Both the position numbers and the translations under genes were made by a program. The notes under the pieces are model-generated. The model had not been told where the DNA came from, ran no database searches, and saw only the letters and a program-made list of their open reading frames with translations. Below are positions 53,788-62,673 of a stretch of 64,000 nucleotides of DNA, one piece after another (within the stretch, counting starts at the first letter, position 1; each line of letters starts with the position of its first letter). Source of the DNA: Dyadobacter fermentans DSM 18053 (GTDB taxonomy: Bacteria > Bacteroidota > Bacteroidia > Cytophagales > Spirosomataceae); the NCBI RefSeq assembly GCF_000023125.1, contig NC_013037.1:4952501-5016500 (forward strand), given 5' to 3'.

Positions 53788-55095
53788 ATGGACCATTCAA
53801 CCGAAGTATCGAGAAGAAATTTTATTAAAAACACCACCGGCGCGGCCGTCGCGCTCTCCATTCCTTCCATTATTCCTGCGAGCGCATTCGGCGCGAACGA
53901 CCGCGTGCGCGTAGCTGTGCTGGGTGTGAATGGCCGCGGCCAAAGCCACATTTCCGGGTTTAGTGCCCTCAGCAATGCGGAAGTGGCCACGCTCTGCGAC
54001 CCGGACAATAATATTTTGCAAAAACGCGCCCAGGAATTCGAGCAGAAAACGGGTAAGAAAGTGAAGACTGAAAACGACCTGCGCAAGGTTTTCGATGACA
54101 AAACCATCGACGCCGTCAGCATCGCCACGCCAAACCACTGGCACGCATTGGCAGCCATTTGGGCGTGCCAGGCGGGTAAAGATGTGTACGTAGAAAAGCC
54201 CGGCTCGCACAACCTCCACGAAGGCCGCAAGCTGGTAGAAGCCGCAAACAAATACAAAAGAGTGGTGCAGCACGGCGTCCAGCTCCGCAGCTCGGAGGCA
54301 TTGAAAGAAGCCGTAAAGCATCTCCGCGACGGCCTGATCGGCAACGTGTACATGGCCCGCGGCCTCGTGTACAAATGGCGGCCCGACATCGGCGACAAGG
54401 GCACCGAGCCGATCCCCGCAGGCCTCAACTACGACCTCTGGACCGGCCCGGCCGAAATGAAACCCTTCTCACGCAACTACGTGCATTACGACTGGCACTG
54501 GCATTGGAACTATGGCAATGGCGACATCGGCAACCAGGGCATCCACGAAACCGACATGTGCATGTGGGGCCTCGGCGTGGACACTTTCCCGGACAAAATC
54601 ACGTCATCCGGCGGCAAATTCCTCTGGAACGACGCAAAGGAAACCCCGGAAGTGCTGAGCTCGTCATTTGTGTATACGAAAGAAAAGAAGATCATCGAAT
54701 TTGAAGTGCGCCCCTGGATGACCAACGACGAAGGCGGCGTGGGCATTGGAAACATCTTCTACGGCTCGGAAGGCTACATGGTTGTGAAAGGGTACGACTA
54801 TTATGAAACCTTCCTAGGCAAAGAAAAGAAAGCCGGCCCATCCCGCAAGGCCGGTGGCGACCATTACAAAAACTTCATCGACGCCGTCATCGCCAAAGAT
54901 CCGAAGCTGCTGAATGGCCCGGTGGAAACGGCGCATTTGTCGTCGGGTTTGGCGCATTTGGGCAACATCGCCTACCGCGTCGGCCGCGCTCTGACTTTTG
55001 ATAACAAGACGGAGAAGTTTGTGGGAGATGAGGAGGCTAACAAGCTGCTGACGAGGAAGTATCGCTCGCCGTATGCGCTGCCGCAGGTGGTGTAG
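53788..55095 (+). CDS. Exported Gfo/Idh/MocA family oxidoreductase (Tat signal)
   Basis: A 435-residue NAD(P)-dependent oxidoreductase with a twin-arginine signal (VSRRNFIKNTTGAAVALS), so it is exported folded with cofactor. Rossmann domain VRVAVLGVNGRGQSHISGF; VSIATPNHWHALAAIWACQAGKDVYVEKP is the family core with the EKP motif; the C-terminal substrate domain has NGDIGNQGIHETDMCMW. Exported members act on sugar derivatives in Bacteroidota. ATG 53788 is chosen because it lies just before the Tat motif. No sugar operon is adjacent. Confidence 0.87.
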   Translation: MDHSTEVSRRNFIKNTTGAAVALSIPSIIPASAFGANDRVRVAVLGVNGRGQSHISGFSALSNAEVATLCDPDNNILQKRAQEFEQKTGKKVKTENDLRKVFDDKTIDAVSIATPNHWHALAAIWACQAGKDVYVEKPGSHNLHEGRKLVEAANKYKRVVQHGVQLRSSEALKEAVKHLRDGLIGNVYMARGLVYKWRPDIGDKGTEPIPAGLNYDLWTGPAEMKPFSRNYVHYDWHWHWNYGNGDIGNQGIHETDMCMWGLGVDTFPDKITSSGGKFLWNDAKETPEVLSSSFVYTKEKKIIEFEVRPWMTNDEGGVGIGNIFYGSEGYMVVKGYDYYETFLGKEKKAGPSRKAGGDHYKNFIDAVIAKDPKLLNGPVETAHLSSGLAHLGNIAYRVGRALTFDNKTEKFVGDEEANKLLTRKYRSPYALPQVV

Positions 55096-55132
55096 GACTG
55101 CATTCGGGGTTATGGAATTATTGTTCAACTGA

Positions 55133-55157
55133 AAAAGTTCTCTATATGAGAACTTTT
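55133..55157. promoter_or_regulatory. Operator-like dyad upstream of higBA
   Basis: AAAAGTTCTC (55133-55142), TATAT, GAGAACTTTT (55148-55157): perfect 10-bp arms 18 bp before the toxin start. Typical of autorepression by the antitoxin. Confidence 0.7.
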
Positions 55158-55175
55158 CTTATATTCACACACTTA

Positions 55176-55508
55176 ATGAAGGTACATTTGATTAAGGAAT
55201 CGACGATTGACAGGTTTACCTTGGACCATGCACGGAGCAAATCGTCATTCGATGAATGGTTGAAAAAATTAAAGACCGCGATTTGGCATTCGCCTGCGGA
55301 TATCAGGGGAAGTTATCCGGCAGCGGACCTACTGGGCAATGGTTCAGATCGGGTCATTTTTGACATCGGCGGCAACAATTACCACATGGTCTGTAAATAC
55401 TTTTTCGGTCCCAATCGCGTGCATTTGTCGATATGCTGGATTGGAACGCATGCGGAGTACACACATTTATGCAGGCGAGGACTGCAATATCCAATTTACA
55501 TATACTAG
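55176..55508 (+). CDS. higB: HigB-like type II toxin (mRNA interferase)
   Basis: A 110-residue toxin of the HigB/RelE superfamily, expected to cut ribosome-bound mRNA. Visible family features: MKVHLIKESTIDRF start, FDEWLKKLKTAIWHSPADI, a basic/aromatic sheet (GSDRVIFDIGGNNYHMVC) and the C-terminal WIGTHAEYTHLC. ATG 55176 is chosen since the longer start at 55146 falls in the operator dyad. The toxin gene precedes its antitoxin, the HigBA order, with one base between them. Confidence 0.88.
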   Translation: MKVHLIKESTIDRFTLDHARSKSSFDEWLKKLKTAIWHSPADIRGSYPAADLLGNGSDRVIFDIGGNNYHMVCKYFFGPNRVHLSICWIGTHAEYTHLCRRGLQYPIYIY

Positions 55509-55509
55509 C

Positions 55510-55947
55510 ATGGACACATTGAGATACAAGGTCATCAGGAATTTCGAGCAGTATAACAATTACTGTAATGAGCTCATACAAATGTTGGAGTCCGAAAATC
55601 CGGATCAATATGAGGAAGAAATTGATCTGCTTACAGTCCTGATCGAGCACTACGACGCGGAGAACACCATTTTTAAAGGCGAGTTCGATCCTGTGGAACT
55701 GCTCAAATCACTTATGAAGGATCATCAAATGAAGGCTAAGGACATTGCCGAGTTGCTAAATGTAAGCAAAGGATATGTATCCGAAATTTTGAATTACAAA
55801 AAGGGGATGTCCAAAGATGTGATCCGCAAGCTGGCCACGCGTTTTGCGATGCGGCAGGAGGCATTCAACAAGCCGTACCGTTTGGAAGGGGAGAGAATGA
55901 TGGTGGAAGAGGAGAATGCGGTGGCGCAGCAGACTGTGCTTTCATAA
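55510..55947 (+). CDS. higA: HigA-like antitoxin with XRE-type HTH
   Basis: A 145-residue antitoxin. The N-terminal half is acidic and helical (YEEEIDLLTVLIEHYDAENTIF); the C-terminal half carries a Cro/C1 helix-turn-helix, MKAKDIAELLNVSKGYVSEIL. It should neutralise the toxin and repress from the dyad at 55133-55157. ATG 55510 lies one base after the toxin stop, implying coupled translation; the open frame upstream overlaps the toxin gene in another frame and is not coding. Confidence 0.88.
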   Translation: MDTLRYKVIRNFEQYNNYCNELIQMLESENPDQYEEEIDLLTVLIEHYDAENTIFKGEFDPVELLKSLMKDHQMKAKDIAELLNVSKGYVSEILNYKKGMSKDVIRKLATRFAMRQEAFNKPYRLEGERMMVEEENAVAQQTVLS

Positions 55948-55982
55948 TCATTAAATGCAAACATGTAACCACACTTTCAATT

Positions 55983-56357
55983 ATGGATAATTATCAGGAA
56001 ATCACACGCTATCTCGACAATGCTCGGGAGATTTTGAGTACCAAGGCCAATAAGGAGGGCCAGTTTTACAAGGACATCAAATATGTCCAGATGGCTTCGG
56101 GAACAGCTTATAATGCTGCATTGATGATTGCAGATGAATATTTACGGAAGAAAGAGGGAGCGAAATTTACAAAGCCCAACAGCATTGATGAATACCGTGT
56201 CCGTTTGAATAAGCATAATAAAACTTTACTGGCTTACCTGAACAGAGCTTATGATATGCTACATCTTGCCGGCTACTATCATGGCACACCTTCGGTCGGA
56301 ACTATCAAGCAAGGAATGGAAGCTGCGCAAAAGATGCTGGCCTTGATTGAGCATTAA
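55983..56357 (+). CDS. DUF5618-like helical protein, third gene of TA unit
   Basis: A 124-residue helical cytosolic protein resembling DUF5618: YQEITRYLDNAREILSTKA, FYKDIKYVQMASGTAYNAALMIADEYL and a final helix QGMEAAQKMLALIEH. The architecture recalls HEPN-like four-helix bundles but lacks an obvious RxxxxH nuclease motif. It follows the antitoxin by 35 bp on the same strand, so it may be a third component of the toxin-antitoxin unit or a passenger. Function unknown. Confidence 0.65.
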   Translation: MDNYQEITRYLDNAREILSTKANKEGQFYKDIKYVQMASGTAYNAALMIADEYLRKKEGAKFTKPNSIDEYRVRLNKHNKTLLAYLNRAYDMLHLAGYYHGTPSVGTIKQGMEAAQKMLALIEH

Positions 56358-56360
56358 CGC

Positions 56361-56393
56361 AAAACGGCCGACAGATCATTTCTGCCGGCCGTT
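56361..56393. terminator. Bidirectional terminator between DUF5618 gene and accC
   Basis: AACGGCCGACAGA (56363-56375) and TCTGCCGGCCGTT (56381-56393) pair over 13 bp with one mismatch; the leftward transcript gains a UUUU tail. Confidence 0.75.
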
Positions 56394-56415
56394 CGCATAT
56401 CTATCGGGTTCGAGA

Positions 56416-57762
56416 TTATTTCAAAACAGAAAAATCAAACGACTCCAAGTATTTCGTAGTGAAGTTCCCCGATTTGAAGCCAGGATCATCCATGAGCTTA
56501 ATGTGGAATGGGATCGTGGTTTTAATTCCTTCAATCACAAATTCCTGCAATGCACGCTTCATGCGGGTGAGCACTTCTTCGCGTGACTGGCCGCTGACGA
56601 TCAGTTTCGCGATCATCGAGTCGTAGTTCGGCGGGATGGTGTAGCCGCTGTATACGTGGCTGTCGATGCGTACGCCGTGCCCGCCGGGGAAATGCAGGTT
56701 GGTGATTTTGCCGGGTGCGGGACGGAATCCATTGCCTGGATCTTCTGCATTGATACGGCATTCCATCGCGTAAAGCTTCGGCGTATAGTTCGTTCCGGAG
56801 ATCGGCTCGCCTGCGGCTACTTTAATTTGCTCCTTAATAAGGTCAAAATCAGTGACTTCTTCCGTAATCGGGTGTTCTACCTGGATACGCGTGTTCATTT
56901 CCATGAAATAGAAATCACCGTGCTTGTCCACGAGGAACTCGATGGTGCCGGCTCCTTCGTAGCCGATTGCCTGAGCGCCTTTGATGGCCGCCGCACCCAT
57001 GCGCTCACGCAATTCGGGCGTGATGATCGGAGAGGGCGTTTCTTCTACCAGCTTCTGGTGACGACGCTGGATCGAGCAATCGCGTTCCGAGAGGTGGCAC
57101 ACTTTACCGAATTGGTCGCCGATGATCTGGATTTCGATGTGACGGGGCTCTTCCACGAATTTTTCGAGGTAAAGGCCGTCGTTACCGAATGCAGCCGCAG
57201 ATTCCGTACGGGCGTCGTTCCACGCTTTTTCGAATTCTTCGGGCTTGTTGATCACGCGCATTCCGCGTCCGCCGCCGCCCGCCGTCGCTTTCACGATCAC
57301 GGGGTAGCCGATGCCTTCTGCGAGTTCTTTGCCTTGCTCCAATGATTCTAGCAAGCCTTCCGAACCGGGAACTACCGGCACGCCGGCTGCGATCATCGTC
57401 GCTTTGGCGGTAGCTTTGTCGCCCATTCCGTTGATCTGGGCGGCGGTGGCTCCGATGAACTTGATGCCGTAATCGGCGCAGATTTGCGAGAATTCAGCAT
57501 TTTCGGACAAGAATCCGTAACCCGGGTGGATCGCGTCCGCGCCGGTTACTTCCGCTGCCGAAATGATATTCTGGATGCTCAGGTACGATTGCCTGCTGGG
57601 CGGAGGACCGATACAAACGGCCTCGTCGGCAAACCGCACGTGAAGGCTGTCGCGATCGGCTGTCGAGTAAACTGCGACAGTTTTGATGCCCATTTCACGA
57701 CAAGTCCTGATAACACGCAGGGCGATTTCGCCCCGGTTAGCAATGAGTATCTTTTTAAACAT
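56416..57762 (-). CDS. accC: Acetyl-CoA carboxylase biotin carboxylase subunit
   Basis: Carboxylates biotin on AccB using ATP and bicarbonate, first half of malonyl-CoA synthesis. 448 residues, typical. [26 protein letters not shown] start, glycine-rich ATP lid [44 protein letters not shown], and catalytic-region [19 protein letters not shown]. Last gene of the leftward yceD-rpmF-plsX-fabH-efp-accB-accC run. Confidence 0.98.
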   Translation of the reverse strand: MFKKILIANRGEIALRVIRTCREMGIKTVAVYSTADRDSLHVRFADEAVCIGPPPSRQSYLSIQNIISAAEVTGADAIHPGYGFLSENAEFSQICADYGIKFIGATAAQINGMGDKATAKATMIAAGVPVVPGSEGLLESLEQGKELAEGIGYPVIVKATAGGGGRGMRVINKPEEFEKAWNDARTESAAAFGNDGLYLEKFVEEPRHIEIQIIGDQFGKVCHLSERDCSIQRRHQKLVEETPSPIITPELRERMGAAAIKGAQAIGYEGAGTIEFLVDKHGDFYFMEMNTRIQVEHPITEEVTDFDLIKEQIKVAAGEPISGTNYTPKLYAMECRINAEDPGNGFRPAPGKITNLHFPGGHGVRIDSHVYSGYTIPPNYDSMIAKLIVSGQSREEVLTRMKRALQEFVIEGIKTTIPFHIKLMDDPGFKSGNFTTKYLESFDFSVLK

Positions 57763-57791
57763 GAAATTTCAGTGAGTTTTTGTTCGCTGCG

Positions 57792-58274
57792 TTATGCAGG
57801 TTCAACCAGGAACAATGGCTGGTCGAATTCTACCGGAGTTGCGTTTTCAACCAAAATCTTCACGATTTTACCTGATACTTCGGATTCGATTTCGTTGAAC
57901 AGTTTCATCGCTTCAATCACGCATACCACCTTGCCGGGTTTGATCTCGTCGCCAATGTTGACGAAAGCAGGCGTTTCAGGGCTCGATGCGCGGTAGAATG
58001 TACCGATCATTGGTGATTTGATGGTGATGAGGTTCGAAGAAGCCGTTTCTTTGGAAACCGCTGGTTCTGCCGAAGCTGCCGGTGCCGCTGCCGCGGGTGC
58101 CGCAGGAGCGATAGCAGGTGCAGGTGCTGCAACTGGTGCAGCAGTGTACGATACCACCGGTGCAGCGCCGTAGCGTTTTACCTTGATTTTCAGATCGGTA
58201 GTTTCAATATTCACTTCATCCAATCCCGACTGGGCAATGAAGTCAATTAGTTTTTGGATTTCTCTGGTTTCCAT
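57792..58274 (-). CDS. accB: Acetyl-CoA carboxylase biotin carboxyl carrier protein
   Basis: Carries biotin between carboxylase and transferase. 160 residues: N-terminal helix (IQKLIDFIAQSGLDEVNIE), Ala/Pro-rich flexible linker in the middle, and C-terminal biotinyl domain with the modified lysine in VVCVIEAMKLFNEIESE. Four bases separate it from efp upstream and 29 from accC downstream, so it is in the same transcript. Confidence 0.97.
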   Translation of the reverse strand: METREIQKLIDFIAQSGLDEVNIETTDLKIKVKRYGAAPVVSYTAAPVAAPAPAIAPAAPAAAAPAASAEPAVSKETASSNLITIKSPMIGTFYRASSPETPAFVNIGDEIKPGKVVCVIEAMKLFNEIESEVSGKIVKILVENATPVEFDQPLFLVEPA

Positions 58275-58278
58275 TTAA

Positions 58279-58845
58279 TTAAGATTTAACCCTTTCTACG
58301 TAATCGTATGTGCGTGTGTCAACTTTGATTTTCTGGCCTTCTTCGATGAACAAAGGAACCATAATCCGGGCGCCAGTCTCTACCTCGATCGCTTTCTTAG
58401 GCGAGTTGGCGGTGTCGCCTTTCAAGCCCGGCTCCGAGTAAGTAACAGTCAGCTCGACAAACGGAGGTAATTCGCAGATCAGCGCTGCATCCGTTTCAGT
58501 ATTGATCAGGATTTCAACTTCCTGGCCCTCTTTCATAAGGTCGGCGTTGGTCACCAGCTTTTCGTCGATCAATACCTGGTCGAATGTCTCGGAGTTCATG
58601 AAGTTGTAGCCAACTTCATCTTTATATAGGAACTGGAATTTGTGACGCTCCACACGCACGGGCGTAATGCCTGCGCCTGATGAGAATGTATTGTCCAGAA
58701 CTTTGCCGCTAGTAAGGCTTTTCAGTTTGGTACGAACGAACGCGTTGCCTTTTCCGGGTTTCACGTGTTGGAATTCAATCACCTGAAAAAGATCATGATT
58801 GAAATGGATCACCAAACCGTTACGCAAATCTGCAGTAGTTGCCAT
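58279..58845 (-). CDS. efp: Elongation factor P
   Basis: Relieves ribosome stalling at polyproline. 188 residues with three beta-barrel domains; the tip loop with the functional lysine is QHVKPGKGNAFVRTKLK. C-terminal TGARIMVPLFIEEGQKIKVDTRTYDYVERV is the family end. The genes epmA/epmB for E. coli-type lysylation are not adjacent. Lies between fabH and accB in the fatty-acid operon, a common arrangement. Confidence 0.98.
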   Translation of the reverse strand: MATTADLRNGLVIHFNHDLFQVIEFQHVKPGKGNAFVRTKLKSLTSGKVLDNTFSSGAGITPVRVERHKFQFLYKDEVGYNFMNSETFDQVLIDEKLVTNADLMKEGQEVEILINTETDAALICELPPFVELTVTYSEPGLKGDTANSPKKAIEVETGARIMVPLFIEEGQKIKVDTRTYDYVERVKS

Positions 58846-58893
58846 TTTTATGCTAATGAATTGTATAATAATGCTTTATTGAAAATCACATGC

Positions 58894-59889
58894 CTAGGCG
58901 TCGTAACCCCATTTGAGGTACATGGCGCCCCAGGTAAAGCCTCCGCCGAATGCGGCGAGTATCAGGTTATCCCCTTTTTTGAGTTGTGATTCATAGTCCC
59001 ACAGGCACAAGGGAATGGTCGCTGCCGTGGTGTTACCGTACTTGTGAATATTCATCATCACCTTATCCATCCCTACGCCCATCCGGTTGGCGGTAGCCTC
59101 GATGATCCGGCGGTTGGCCTGGTGAGGGACGAGCCACGCGGTATTTTCGCTGGTAAGCCCGTTGCGCTCCATAATATCGGCCGCAATGTCGGCCATATTG
59201 GTTACGGCAAATTTGAAAACCTGCGCACCATCCTGGTAAACGTAATGCAGCCTGTTATCTACCGTTTCGTGGGTAGGCGGGTAGCGGCTTCCTCCCGCTT
59301 TCTGGTTGAGGTAGGGATACCCCGCACCGTCCGATTTGATAATCGAGTCGATAATGCCGTTTCCTTCGGTGTCCGGTTCGAGCAGCACAGCGCCGGCGCC
59401 GTCGCCGAAAAGGATACAGGTCTTGCGGTCGGTGTAGTCGACGATCGCGGACATTTTATCCGAACCTACGACGATCACCTTTTTATATTTTCCCGTCTCG
59501 ATGAATTGCGAGCCGAGTGTCAATGCATAAATAAAACCCGAGCAGGCTGCCTGGATGTCGAAACTTCCGATGTTACGGATGCCCACCATGTCGCAGATGA
59601 GGTTGGCCGTGCAGGGGAATACAAAATCGGGTGTGGTAGTAGCGCAGATGAGCAGGTCGATTTCCTCGGGCTTTGTATTGGTTTTGGCGAGCAATCCCTT
59701 TACAGCCTCGGCACCCATATGTGAACTTCCTAAACCTTCGCCTTTCAGAATACGTCTTTCTTTGATACCTGTGCGGCTAACGATCCATTCGTCGTTCGTT
59801 GCCACCATTGTTTCCAATTCTGCATTAGTCAGCACATAATCAGGCACATACCCTTGTATTCCTGTTATAGAGGCTTTAATATGGGTCAT
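58894..59889 (-). CDS. fabH: Beta-ketoacyl-ACP synthase III
   Basis: Starts fatty-acid chains by condensing acyl-CoA with malonyl-ACP. 331 residues, with the catalytic triad visible: Cys in [14 protein letters not shown], His in [14 protein letters not shown], Asn in [13 protein letters not shown]. Chain-length specificity cannot be read; Bacteroidota FabH often take branched starters. Follows plsX by 89 bp. Confidence 0.97.
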   Translation of the reverse strand: MTHIKASITGIQGYVPDYVLTNAELETMVATNDEWIVSRTGIKERRILKGEGLGSSHMGAEAVKGLLAKTNTKPEEIDLLICATTTPDFVFPCTANLICDMVGIRNIGSFDIQAACSGFIYALTLGSQFIETGKYKKVIVVGSDKMSAIVDYTDRKTCILFGDGAGAVLLEPDTEGNGIIDSIIKSDGAGYPYLNQKAGGSRYPPTHETVDNRLHYVYQDGAQVFKFAVTNMADIAADIMERNGLTSENTAWLVPHQANRRIIEATANRMGVGMDKVMMNIHKYGNTTAATIPLCLWDYESQLKKGDNLILAAFGGGFTWGAMYLKWGYDA

Positions 59890-59978
59890 GATAAATCAAC
59901 TATTCAAAATCCGAATAGATTTGGTAAAATAGGACAGTTTCAGTTTTCTCATAGTCATGTGGTTGTCAGCATTCGTTG

Positions 59979-60917
59979 TTAGCTCAATGCCTGGGCGATG
60001 TGCAGGTAAGCTTTTGATTTCACCTGTTTATAGGCCCAGTCAACCATATTCTTGATGGCCAGCGGCGTTGATACCCCGTGTGCGATCATCACATTTCCAT
60101 TCACCCCGATAATAGGACTGCCTCCGATGGATTCGTAGTTCGTCTGGTCGATAAAATCGTCCTGGAAACCTCTTTTCTTTGATATCTCGTAAAGAGATTC
60201 TCCGAGTTTAAACAAAATATTGCCGGTAAAGCCGTCGGTTACAATCACGTCGGCCTTGTTAGTGAAGAGATCTTTCCCTTCGATATTTCCGATAAAATTG
60301 ATGCGCTTGTTTTGTTGCAGCAGGGGATAGGTGGCCTGCGAAGTGAGGGAGCCTTTTTGCTCTTCTTCCCCGATATTCATCAGTGCAACACGCGGCTTGT
60401 CGATCTGGAAAGTATGCTGTGCGAAGATCGAGCCGATCTCGCCGAACTGCGAAAGGACTTCCGGCTTGCAATCGGCATTGGCACCGATGTCGAGCATCAC
60501 GGCATAGCCGCCACCAACCTGTGGCACAAGTCCTGCGATGGCCGGACGAAGAATACCTTCAATGGCTTTAATGCTGAAAAGGGCGCCCACGTGCATGGCA
60601 CCTGTATTTCCTGCACTGCAGAATATATCTACCTCTTTTTCTTTCAGAAGTTTAAAACCTACTCCAATGCTGGAATTCGGTTTTTGAGAAAGGGCTTTGG
60701 TAGGATGTTCCCCCATCTCGATTACATCTTCTGCGTGAACGACGTCAACATTAGTAGGCGTAAAGTTGTGCTGGTTGAAAATATCCCAGATCACGTTTTC
60801 CCGGCCAATTAAAACGATTCTCGCCTCGGATGGTAGCTCAGAAGAGGCTTGGATCACCCCTTCAACAATTGCTTGCGGAGCTAAATCTCCCCCCATAGCA
60901 TCTACCGCAATTTTCAT
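59979..60917 (-). CDS. plsX: Phosphate acyltransferase PlsX
   Basis: Makes acyl-phosphate from acyl-ACP for phospholipid synthesis. 312 residues: MKIAVDAMGGDLAPQAIVEGV start, ALSQKPNSSIGVGFKLLKE, FCSAGNTGAMHVGALF, VIVTDGFTGNILFKLGE. Located between rpmF and fabH. An attenuator-like hairpin separates it from rpmF. Confidence 0.97.
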   Translation of the reverse strand: MKIAVDAMGGDLAPQAIVEGVIQASSELPSEARIVLIGRENVIWDIFNQHNFTPTNVDVVHAEDVIEMGEHPTKALSQKPNSSIGVGFKLLKEKEVDIFCSAGNTGAMHVGALFSIKAIEGILRPAIAGLVPQVGGGYAVMLDIGANADCKPEVLSQFGEIGSIFAQHTFQIDKPRVALMNIGEEEQKGSLTSQATYPLLQQNKRINFIGNIEGKDLFTNKADVIVTDGFTGNILFKLGESLYEISKKRGFQDDFIDQTNYESIGGSPIIGVNGNVMIAHGVSTPLAIKNMVDWAYKQVKSKAYLHIAQALS

Positions 60918-60984
60918 TTACACGCTGTTATTTTGACAAATAAGTTAGAAACCGAAGGTGTAAATTTAGCAGATGTGCCGCAGT

Positions 60985-61028
60985 AAAAAAGAATTTCGCA
61001 ACAACTTTTATAGGGCTGCTGCGAAATT
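60985..61028 (-). terminator. Terminator/attenuator between rpmF and plsX
   Basis: AATTTCGCA (60992-61000) with TGCGAAATT (61020-61028), perfect 9-bp arms; the leftward transcript ends in UUCUUUUUU. It lies 21 bp after rpmF and probably tunes how much RNA continues into the lipid genes. Confidence 0.75.
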
Positions 61029-61048
61029 GAATTGCTCATCGACTGAAA

Positions 61049-61243
61049 CTAAACCGTTTTGGTGTAGTTTTCAACTACTACCTTACCTCTGTAAACCAGG
61101 TTGCCTTCGTGAACGTGTGCACGGTGCAATTGGTGGATTTCTCCGGTTGTAGCATCAGTTCCCAACTGCTTTCCGGTAAGGAAATCGTGCGCTCTGCGTG
61201 AATCGCGACGGGTGCTGGAATGTCTCCGCTTAGGATGTGCCAT
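61049..61243 (-). CDS. rpmF: 50S ribosomal protein L32, cysteine-free form
   Basis: Small subunit-interface ribosomal protein of the large subunit, 64 residues: MAHPKRRHSSTRRDSRRAHD is the classical start. Zinc-type L32 has two CxxC pairs in the second half; this copy has none, reading TGEIHQLHRAHVHEG instead, so it is the zinc-independent form. It follows yceD with 62 bp between, the usual bacterial yceD-rpmF-plsX-fabH order. Confidence 0.95.
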   Translation of the reverse strand: MAHPKRRHSSTRRDSRRAHDFLTGKQLGTDATTGEIHQLHRAHVHEGNLVYRGKVVVENYTKTV

Positions 61244-61305
61244 GATATTTTTGGTCTATTGTTATTTACTATTTATGTTCCAGGGATTAAAATCCCTGGT
61301 TGTTG

Positions 61306-61860
61306 TTATTTTTTCAAATTCTTCAAGGCTTCCCAGCGAGGATCGATCTTTTCTTCTTCCTCCCCTTCTTCCCCTTCCTCCGTTTCTCCCGAGGTATACA
61401 CCAGCGTTCCTTCTTCCTCATCATCTTCCAGGTCAAACTCGTCTTCCTCGGTGCGCAGGCTCGGATGGAGCTTTTTGACCGGGAGCGACAACGCGATAAA
61501 GTCGAAAACGTAACGCGCTACATTGATCCTGTTGGTGTTACGGCTGATGATCTCAATCTCTTCCGTCAGCTCCTCGTTGTGATCGCCGAACTTTAATATA
61601 ATGCGTTCGTCGGAATCAATCGGTTCTTCGAACGGTTCGAGTGTGCGGTCACAGGCAAGGGTCACGCTTCCCTCGGTATGAAAACGAAGCTGGATCATCG
61701 TTGCCGATTTGTTGAGCGTCACGTGCGTTTTGAACTGCCCGTGCTCGATCAGATCCTGCTCCATTTCCTCAAAAAAAGCATCGCCGGATTCCATATCATA
61801 GTCATACTGTTTGTCTTCCAAACCGTAAATGTCTATGTTGTATTTACTTAGCTCTTTCAC
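61306..61860 (-). CDS. yceD: YceD family protein (DUF177)
   Basis: A 184-residue protein of the YceD/DUF177 family, implicated in 23S rRNA maturation or ribosome assembly and almost always before rpmF. The start GTG 61860 (VKELSKYNIDIYGLEDKQYDYD) fits relatives; the frame runs to 61914, but a -7 promoter at 61881-61888 would lie inside it, and TTG 61872 is the only other option. The C-terminal third is very acidic (DEFDLEDDEEEGTLVY, then a Glu-rich stretch), ending DPRWEALKNLKK, typical of the family. Confidence 0.88.
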   Translation of the reverse strand: MKELSKYNIDIYGLEDKQYDYDMESGDAFFEEMEQDLIEHGQFKTHVTLNKSATMIQLRFHTEGSVTLACDRTLEPFEEPIDSDERIILKFGDHNEELTEEIEIISRNTNRINVARYVFDFIALSLPVKKLHPSLRTEEDEFDLEDDEEEGTLVYTSGETEEGEEGEEEEKIDPRWEALKNLKK

Positions 61861-61880
61861 TTTTTCTGTCAAAAGGAGTG

Positions 61881-61888
61881 CAAAGGTA
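61881..61888 (-). promoter_or_regulatory. -7 promoter element for the yceD-rpmF-lipid operon
   Basis: TACCTTTG on the minus strand is an exact TAnnTTTG match 20 bp before GTG 61860, in a T-rich upstream context. Confidence 0.55.
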
Positions 61889-61959
61889 ATGTGTTTCAGT
61901 TTAATAAAAAACATTGGGCGGGAAAATTGTTGCCATCCCGCTGCTATTCCGGTGGTCTG

Positions 61960-62592
61960 TCAGATTTTCCGTGCCGGATTGCCAAAATAGGTCGCTCCTG
62001 CGGGCACATTCTCCACCACCACCGAGCCCGCACCGATGCGCGCATTCTTGCCCACCTGAATGCCTGCCACAATCACCGCGCCGGAGCCGATGAACACGCC
62101 GTCGCCCAAAGTCACGCGGTCGTTGATAACTGCTCCTGCCCCGATAGTCACAAAATCGCCCACAATGGCCGCGGTGTCAATAATTGCCCCTGTTTGTACC
62201 AGGCAATGATGCCCTACCACCGTCCGCGCGCCGATGGTCGCCCGGGCTGCAATAAGGTTACCGTGGCCGATGGACGCCATGCCGGAAATCACCGCGGTGT
62301 CGTGGATCGCATTCACGGGCATATTTTTGTATTCTTCGTTCAGCGATTCCACCAGCCTTTCACGTACCGAGCGCTCGCCGATCGCGATGAATGCCTCACA
62401 TTTGGAACCGATGATGTTCAGGTAGCTCGTGTCGTCGGTATTGCCGAGCACGCTCACTTCGCCGAACTCCCGGCCGTGCAGCTCCGCATGGTCGTCGAGG
62501 AAGCCGTAAACGAGTACATTATTTCTTCTGAAAATATCGAGGGCCTGCATACCTACGTCGCCGGCGCCAAAAATTAATACGGGATTTTCCAT
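61960..62592 (-). CDS. NeuD-like sugar O-acetyltransferase (hexapeptide repeat)
   Basis: A 210-residue transferase of the sialic acid/sugar O-acetyltransferase NeuD type. An N-terminal nucleotide-binding-like domain (VLIFGAGDVGMQALDI) is followed by a left-handed beta helix of hexapeptide repeats (IGARTVVGHHCLVQTGAIID...VGKNARIGAGSVV) with the family ending GATYFGNPARKI. Acetyl-CoA-dependent acetylation or acylation of a surface sugar is likely. ATG 62592 (MENPVLIF) is chosen since the longer start (62625) lies in the terminator hairpin of the gene upstream. No polysaccharide genes flank it. Confidence 0.85.
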   Translation of the reverse strand: MENPVLIFGAGDVGMQALDIFRRNNVLVYGFLDDHAELHGREFGEVSVLGNTDDTSYLNIIGSKCEAFIAIGERSVRERLVESLNEEYKNMPVNAIHDTAVISGMASIGHGNLIAARATIGARTVVGHHCLVQTGAIIDTAAIVGDFVTIGAGAVINDRVTLGDGVFIGSGAVIVAGIQVGKNARIGAGSVVVENVPAGATYFGNPARKI

Positions 62593-62613
62593 AGTTGAAG
62601 TTAGTATTGAATA

Positions 62614-62652
62614 AAAAGTCTTCATCTGAATGGTTAGTTCAAATGAAGACTT
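62614..62652 (-). terminator. Intrinsic terminator after the outer-membrane protein gene
   Basis: AAGTCTTCATCTGAA (62616-62630) with TTCAAATGAAGACTT (62638-62652), 15 bp with one mismatch; leftward RNA is followed by UUU. Confidence 0.85.
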
Positions 62653-62673
62653 AAAAATCAGGCCTGAGCCTTT

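Noticed and set aside
55339..55509. N-terminal extension of the HigA-like antitoxin
   Set aside because: This part overlaps the toxin gene in another frame; the ATG at 55510 gives a family-like start one base after the toxin stop.
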